Assembly: GCA_002778195.1 (NCBI GenBank)
Contig: PCDI01000007.1
Location: forward strand, 915,127 to 979,126
Direction of reading: 5' to 3'
Origin: Raffaelea ambrosiae
Taxonomy: Eukaryota; Ascomycota; Sordariomycetes; Ophiostomatales; Ophiostomataceae
DNA: 64,000 nt
A program made the position numbers and the translations under genes. Below, one piece after another: positions 57,963 through 64,000 of the stretch (positions are counted from its first letter, which is position 1; each line of letters begins with the position of its first letter). Below the pieces are notes generated by a model. The model searched no databases. It saw nothing but the letters and a program-made list of their open reading frames with translations, and was not told the origin of the DNA.

Positions 57963-60063
57963 CTATGGTGGTTGATTGCCTTGTGTTTTGCCGTCTGACT
58001 CAGGTCGGGTCGGGATGCTTCCAAGGAAGTGCCCCTGCGAGCAGGCAGGAAGGAGTTGGCAGCATGACAAAGAAAGAAGAAGAAAAGAGAGGCGGAAAAG
58101 AGGCCATGAGCAGCAGGCAGACATTGTCGTTTCTGGCAAACCGAGCAAGTGCCTGTAGGTTGTAGCAGGTGGTCCGTGCACGTAAGCAGAAAGGCAACGA
58201 AGCCAATCAAGTGCACACATGGCTTCAATTACTCGCTGTTGCTGCAAGCCTCGCCTGAAGCGGGCCCCTCCAGAGCCATGGCCAGTCACTTGACTTGGGC
58301 CAGACATTCGAGTTGTCATTGGATAGCCTTTTTGACTACGTTTTATTTCATGCTTTCTGTTGTCGTAGTTGGTTGTCTCAGAAAAGAACAGCTGCCTGGA
58401 ACACATGCAGGAATGGCCGCATTGTGATCCCGCCTCAGCCTTGACAGAAGCATGGGCATGACCGTTTGGGGTAGTTCCGTTTTCCAGACTCTGCTCCGTT
58501 TTGATATTTTTTTCACGATTGGCTTCTGCATGTTTCGTTCCTGATATCTGGAAAAAATTGCATGCATCTTGGAACGGCGAATCTTCGGCATGCAGGGTGA
58601 CGACACGGACGACCTGCAGAGGGGCACGAAAAGAGAGTTTATTACCACATATGCATGATTTCCCTATTTGGGGGATGGAATTTGCTTTCTGCATGTCCGC
58701 TGAGTCATGAAAGACGGCGCATTCTCGGCATCGGCCTTTTCCCCTACCAGCGAAATGGCTGACATAACCCAAAATCGGAAACCGGTGGAGTTTAACGCCG
58801 CTGGCCTCGACGCTTCTAGCGTCTCTTTACTATTCCACTTTTGAATTTACCAGGCGCCACTACAGTACTGTCCCAGGAACAGCTAGAAAACCAAACGGAA
58901 AAGACGAAGGAAGGAAAAGAGAAACGGAAACCGCAAAAAAGCTATGGGGAAGAGGGGGGGGTGCTTGTGTAAAACTGAATGCCTTGACTCCTCTTCTCGC
59001 AGTTCCGTCGTTGCCGATGATGCCAGCGTCTCTGACGGGCTCGCAGCCGAGTACCGGTTCCGATAACCGCAGCCGTTCTTTGGAAAAAGGGCCGTTTCGC
59101 AAATGGGAGACCACTTGTAATAAGCGATAGAAGCATTTTGCCTTCTAGAAAGCCGCGGGAAGGCACGGCAACGCCTGCATAGCTTTCCAATGGAATCCTG
59201 GATAGACATTGCCGCTTCAACGGAAAAGCGGCACACATTGCAGTGCTGTTCTAAACCTGCTTGCAGGGGTACTGCTGCACTTCTCCCGGCGTCCGTTGTC
59301 GGTCGGCGCTTCTTCGACAACCAGCACCAGCAGTACGAAAGCCGCCATGTTGCTGTCGTTGTTGCCACATGATGCCTCTTCCCCTTGTTCGCTCGCGGCA
59401 CCGGCTTCCTCGCGTCTCAAACTTGTACCACATGCCCCATCTTGAAAGCCGTTTAACCCCAGCGCCGACCTCCCGGAAGAGCTGGAACAGGCACCATTTG
59501 GTTCCATGTGTGGGGGTTGTGAGGGGGGAATCCTACCAGGGGAGTTCTGAGCTAGTAGATTGATTGTCTTTTGCCTCTTGGATCCTAAAGGGGTGAACGT
59601 ATCAAATTGTAAGGGAAAAAAAAATTTCGAGCTACCATGAACATCCTCGTAGTTTCCGTGCAGCCGGTACAGCCGCCTGTCGGCGACAAGTCCCAAAATA
59701 TGGGGAAAAGGATGCACGAAAGTGTCCACAAGACCAGTTTTGACGAAAATGGAGCGGATGAGGCGCCAAAACCCAAAATGGTTCCTCACCTTGTCTGGGG
59801 TTCATGACCACAACTACGCCGTAGTCTTGAACATCACTCACACACCTCTCCGTTGAGCTTAAACGTCATAAACACATGGGCCAGTTATGTTCGGCAGTGC
59901 ACAGGCCATGGAGCCGATGCACGACCCCAGAAGAGGAAACCCGGGCTCCGTTGTCTCGACGGTCAAAACGGTATCAAAGTCATGGGCTCGATGCCAGCAC
60001 ATACACCGGTTCTGTCTTGTCTTTGATGCAAACGGAAAGAGTTTTGAGGTTTGACACTCAGAA

Positions 60064-60330
60064 TCATGCACAACCAACACGCGACGTAGTCCCGGCCAGC
60101 TCGGTCCATGTCGTCCGGCCTGGGCGGGTGGCTCCAGACGACACGCATGACGCACCCCGCGGTCGAGGCGCCAGAGAGCACCCAGTGGAGGGTGCCCAGG
60201 CTGCTGCTGGCCGTGCTGACAGGCGTCGACGGCGCAGCGTGGGCGGGCCGGTCGATGGGCGAGGCACGCAGGGGCTGTTTTCCTTTTCCGAGCCTCGGGG
60301 GCGGCCCCGTCCTCGCTTGACTGGCGTCAT
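60064..60330 (-). other. Possible small or broken gene with AT-hook-like N-terminus
   Basis: An 88-codon frame starts at the ATG at 60330 and encodes near its start KRGRGRPRG, a canonical AT-hook. From about 60268 to 60085, however, the neighbouring minus-strand frame has mostly G/C-ending codons, while the ATG frame does not. This suggests either an undetected intron (a 47-nt GTCAAG...AACAG candidate sits at 60321-60275), a frameshift, or a gene remnant. A TATAAA box at 60374-60369 and three CACGTG motifs precede it, as a promoter would. No complete protein could be built, and the function is unknown. Confidence 0.3.
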
Positions 60331-60368
60331 GATAGGAATGGATGCTATGATTGTCTGGTTGCGTAGAG

Positions 60369-60374
60369 TTTTAT
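60369..60374 (-). promoter_or_regulatory. TATAAA box, minus strand
   Basis: TATAAA lies about 40 bases before the minus-strand ATG at 60330 and just after a cluster of CACGTG sites, an arrangement resembling a core promoter. Function is inferred from position only. Confidence 0.35.
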
Positions 60375-60390
60375 ACTACACGTGCTGTAC

Positions 60391-60410
60391 CACGTGATTA
60401 AAATCACGTG
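60391..60410. promoter_or_regulatory. CACGTG palindrome (double E-box)
   Basis: CACGTGATT-AA-AATCACGTG is a perfect 9-bp inverted repeat with a 2-bp centre. A third CACGTG lies at about 60379. CACGTG is the core site for bHLH factors and Cbf1-type regulators (established knowledge). The nearest start codon downstream is the minus-strand ATG at 60330; the Zn2Cys6 gene starts 0.7 kb away on the plus strand. Confidence 0.6.
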
Positions 60411-61104
60411 TCGGCACGCATTTGTCTGCGCCACGTAGGTCTCTCAGAGCTTTTCTTCTGACGAGCCGATATGAAAAAAAAACAAAGCAAAAAAATAAAT
60501 AGGTTGTATTGCTAGTTTCATATTTTTCTGATTATTTAATTGTATCAGATACCCGATCCTGATATTTATTGCGTATTTTTATTGTTTTTGTTGTTTTCGC
60601 ATCTGTGCAATTATTAGTTATTCGTCTTCGCATCTGCCAGCATAACACAAGGCAGTTACTAGCTATTCTCCGCTTACATGCTCATCCACGGAACGGATTT
60701 TGAGCGGGGTTTAAGCGGCTTTTAAGGCCGATGTCTTTCGAGTCTGCTTCCCGAAAGCAGGTTCTCGCCAGGCTGCGTGCCAGGGAGTGATCTGCCCCCG
60801 ATCTTGTAGTAGAAACAAATCTTCAACGTAGAAGGACACGAAGAGAGCTTGGCGCGACGCCATCCGAGCCTGTCATCAAGTCCTGCCAAACCACCGTTTC
60901 CAAGCAGCTTAGTCGGTTTTCTGTTTACCAGGAGGTCAATTTACAGCACAACACAGACAGACAGACGGCTTTGACAAAGACTCACTTTTCTGTTCAGATG
61001 CACCATTTTCGACGTCCACCCCCTCGAGAACCATACAGTCCTTCAAGCCTTGATGTCGGTCCACAACAACGTATCTGGCAGTTCTGCTTCCCTTTTCAGT
61101 CCAT

Positions 61105-63715
61105 ATGGAGGGAGGAGATAGGCTCTCAGCCTCGTTGTCCAATGGCTCTTCTCGGTGCAAGCCCTTGCCCCATCTCGTCTGCGAGAGGTGTCGCAGCCGC
61201 AAGATTAAGTGCGACAAGCTTGACCCCTGCACTAATTGCGTCGTGGCCGATGTCATCTGTGTGCCAACTCGACGTCCACGTCTGCCCCGTGGCCGGCATG
61301 TCCATCCGGATGGCAGCGCTACCATCGAAAGCCTTCGTGGGAGGCTACAGAGACTCGAGTCGATCATTGACCGCATCAGTACGATGAGGCGGGGAGTAGT
61401 CACCAACACTGCCCCTCCAAGTCAAAGGCCAGAAGAGCAGGTAAATCTCGGGTTTGGATTCTTCCATGTTCTCGTACAGTTTAGTTGATATCCCCCCCCA
61501 TCTGCAGCTGCCTGCTGGTGCCTACAGCACTCCTGAATCAAACACATCCCCGAGCCCATCGTCCACCATGATAGACGGACCAGATGAGTTCTGGGCTCGT
61601 TTGGTTGAAGAGGTAAGAAACATGACGAAACTGACTTCGTATTCAAGACAAAGCAGCTAGTCTAACTCTGCGACGCATTCCAGGTACACGGGTTGCGCGA
61701 CGTGGTGAGCCCTGCTGTACATAGCGGCAACGGCGAGTATGAGACTGCGCAAGAAACTGTCCCGGCCGAGGCTGCAGGTGTGCGAATACTCAGTCCGAAT
61801 CGAAGTAGCGCCTCCTCCCAAACAGCCTCGAGCCTTGTCCCTATGACTGGCGTAGACCAGTCTCCAGCTGCCGACCGGGGCACGGTGGCCACGCTTTGCC
61901 AAGTGTACCTTAGACAGGTCGATCCGGTCATCAAAATCCTGCACCGACCATCCATCAACCGGTGGCTGGTGGGCGGGGAAAGTTACCTGGCATACCCCCC
62001 CGGCCACACGTCCACAGAAGCACTCAAGACCGCGGTGTGCTACTTTGCTGTTTGCAGCATGACCGACAACCAGTGCCAGGCCGAGCTGGGCCTGGATCGT
62101 GCCGCCTTGGTGGAAGATTGGCGGCGTACCTGCGAGGATGCCATCGAGGCGTCCGGTCTCTTGACGACACGCGACACGACTGTTCTTCAGGCGTTTGTCT
62201 TGTATCTTGTCAGTTTGCCACATATTCGATCCTGGCACACACTCTCGGGAAAAACGACGACTGACTCCTGGCCCCCCCCCAAATTGACAGTTTGCTAGAA
62301 AGATCAATGACCGAAGTCAGGCCGTATGGACGCTGGTCGCTCTGGCCGTCCGCATGGCCAAGGGACTCCATCTGAACATGGAGTCCAAGAAGAACGAGTC
62401 GTTTTTCTGTCAGCAGCTGCACAGGCGGCTCTGGTACACCATCTGCCTGCTGGACCTGCAGACAGCCAACCTCCAGGTCACGCAGCCACTCATCAGCGGC
62501 AAAGAGGCCGCCTCAACGACCATGGCCTTGCCCAATCACATCAACGACGCCGACTTTGGCCCCGACACAACGCTGACGACGACGGCGACGACGACGACCG
62601 CCGAGGCGGGGGTACCTCTCGACCGAGAAGAGATCACTGACACTACGATAGCACTGGTCATCTACCGCCTGCAGATGATAGGCCGCGGATTGGTTCACAT
62701 GCCGCATATGGCTTCCAGAGGGGGTGGTGACGGTGGTGGTGATCGGCCGCAGGCGCAGGCGCAGTGGCAGCAGCCGATCTGCCAGTTCGAGGACCAGGCC
62801 ATGCGTCTGCTGCGCTTCTGTGACCCGGAATCGTCGCCGTATGCCTGGTTCACCTGGAACGGCACGCACGGCCTTGTCTACGCAGCGCATCTGCTGGGCC
62901 GGCAGCCGGTGCTGTTGTCTCTGCACCGTGCTAGCGACCCAGAGGGGAATAACAACAAGAACAACAACAGCAACAACGACGACGACAACGACAAACCCAA
63001 CCCCGCGTTTGCGGCAGAGTCGCTGCGACTGGCCATCCGGTGGCTGGAAAAGACGCTCCTTATTCTGACCGACCCCCGCGGCGAGGGCTTCCGGTGGTAC
63101 ATTTCTGTGCAGTGGCACGGCCTGGTGGTCGCCATCGCGGACTGCTACGTGTGCACTGACGCCGCACTCGTGCGTCGTGCCTGGCCCGTGATCGAGGCGT
63201 TGTACCAGCGCCACGAGGAACAACTGGGACGTAGCAGGAACAGCATCAACAGCAGCAGCAGCGGCAGCAAGAGCAGTAGCGACAACGATGGCTGCGGTGA
63301 TGGCCGGATGCTGGGGCCATTGGCCAAACTGATGCGCCGGACGCGCGAGAAGGTGGCCGCCCTGTTACAGACACAACCGGCAGAGACGGCCTCTGAGGCA
63401 GCAGAGCTACTAGGAACAGGGCGAGAGACAACACGCGCGACAGATGACGGGGACATGCCTGCCGCAGTGTCGTCTGCATCTACACCGGCGGCCACTGGAG
63501 GAACAATAATACCCGAGGCGCAATTGGCTGATACCAACTGGGTTTCGACCTTGTCGTCCTCACAATCCCTCGCCGACCCGCCTGCCCCGGCCACCGATGT
63601 GGCCTTCCCATCGTTCCGGGAGATTTTGTATGACCCGCTGAAGATATGGGGCGATCTGTTGGCGAGCGTACCATGTGATGGCATGTACCAACCAGAACTA
63701 CCGTTTCCACCGTGA
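61105..63715 (+). CDS. Zn2Cys6 fungal transcription factor
   Basis: Four exons: 61105-61440 (336 nt), 61508-61612 (105), 61684-62208 (525), 62291-63715 (1425). Introns are 67, 71 and 82 nt (GTAAAT...GCAG, GTAAGA...CCAG, GTCAGT...ACAG), all phase 0; total 796 aa. The binuclear zinc cluster is intact: C26, C29, C36, C42, C45, C52 with spacing 2-6-5-2-6. It is followed by an Arg/Pro linker and a short coiled-coil-like stretch (TIESLRGRLQRLESIIDRIS). A fungal-specific middle homology region occupies about residues 190-400 (LCQVYLRQVDPVIKILHRPS, and AVWTLVALAVRMAKGLHL restored by the third splice). Later parts include Asn/Asp and Ser runs. Such proteins are nuclear DNA-binding regulators; targets are unknown. 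The neighbouring divergent SGNH hydrolase is a possible but unproven target. Confidence 0.93.
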
Positions 63716-64000
63716 AGGCACCGCGACCCCAACGAATGCTGGCATTGATGTTCTGCTCGAGCAGTTGTTTTGACCGGCTTTTTTTGGAATACAGTTTTCA
63801 TACATCTTTCTCTCCGCTGCCCAGGAACTATTTGCGAAAAAAGAGAAGAAAGGAGAGAGAAAAAAAAAGAGAGAAGAGAAGAAAAAAGAAAAAAAAACAA
63901 AAAAACAAAAAAAAAAAACACCTAAAAAAAAGCTTGCATCTACCCTCCTCCTTTATTTGATCTCTTCCGCTTCAGCCACGCTTCGTTTCCTTCTGGCCAG
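63716..64000. other. 3' flank of the Zn2Cys6 gene
   Basis: It contains a purine-rich, A-dominated stretch (about 63838-63930), likely within the 3' UTR or just beyond it. No gene is seen. Confidence 0.5.

Larger units (their letters stand above)
57963..61104. other. Divergent intergenic region, 3.1 kb
   Basis: This lies between the SGNH hydrolase and the Zn2Cys6 factor, whose promoters must both be here. Most of it shows no coding signal. A GC-rich island at about 60070-60330 with an upstream TATA box and CACGTG palindrome stands out. The stretch 60470-60640 is A/T-rich. Confidence 0.5.

Noticed and set aside
56766..57998. Plus-strand frame of 410 codons
   Set aside because: Antisense to the SGNH hydrolase, which has signal peptide, GDSY, GGND and block V motifs.
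1..64000. Secondary-metabolite or effector cluster
   Set aside because: No polyketide synthase, peptide synthetase, terpene cyclase, P450 or transporter gene is present; the genes are unrelated housekeeping functions.

Overview
The window is nuclear DNA from a filamentous ascomycete (Pezizomycotina, most likely Sordariomycetes; this placement is inferred from gene structure and protein style, not from a search). Evidence: short GT-AG introns of mostly 54-130 nt, G/C-ending codons in the genes, Ser/Pro/Asn-rich low-complexity insertions in otherwise conserved proteins, a Zn2Cys6 transcription factor, and A/T-richer intergenic DNA full of homopolymer runs. I see no bacterial, organellar, viral or intact transposon genes, and no tRNA or rRNA gene.

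Layout: (1) 1-3491, minus, the N-terminal part of a very long low-complexity protein running off the left edge. (2) 7956-9378, minus, an Erd1-type EXS membrane protein. It is divergent from PEX10 (10292-11809, plus), and PEX10 converges on a glyoxalase I gene (12326-13103, minus). (3) 14826-17192, minus, a LYAR-type nucleolar zinc-finger protein. It is divided from the divergent Bem46-like hydrolase (23684-24860, plus) by 6.5 kb of apparently empty DNA. (4) A minus-strand row of three housekeeping or regulatory genes: an NF-X1/FAP1 zinc-finger protein (26093-30031), Mediator subunit Med14 (31065-34814) and glucose-6-phosphate dehydrogenase (36285-38457). (5) 41065-42189, plus, ribosomal protein eL33 with tiny first exons. 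(6) About 9 kb without a recognisable gene, then an acidic protein of unknown function (51204-52163, plus). (7) A secreted SGNH hydrolase (56346-57962, minus) divergent from a Zn2Cys6 transcription factor (61105-63715, plus).

The genes do not form a pathway or cluster. They are core genes for peroxisome import, Golgi/ER retention, methylglyoxal detoxification, the pentose phosphate pathway, ribosome and nucleolus, and transcription, plus one secreted esterase and one DNA-binding regulator. All spliced models were worked out by eye from splice-site consensus, reading phase and protein family conservation; each sums to a whole number of codons.

No clearly new biological system was found. The most interesting items are the micro-exons of eL33 (25 and 10 nt) and G6PD (17 and 21 nt), a telomere-repeat-like Tbf1 site upstream of eL33, a CACGTG palindrome with a TATA box in front of an unexplained GC-rich island near 60.1-60.4 kb, a perfect 16-bp inverted repeat at 42975-43018, and a family of GTAC-type near-palindromes scattered through intergenic DNA.
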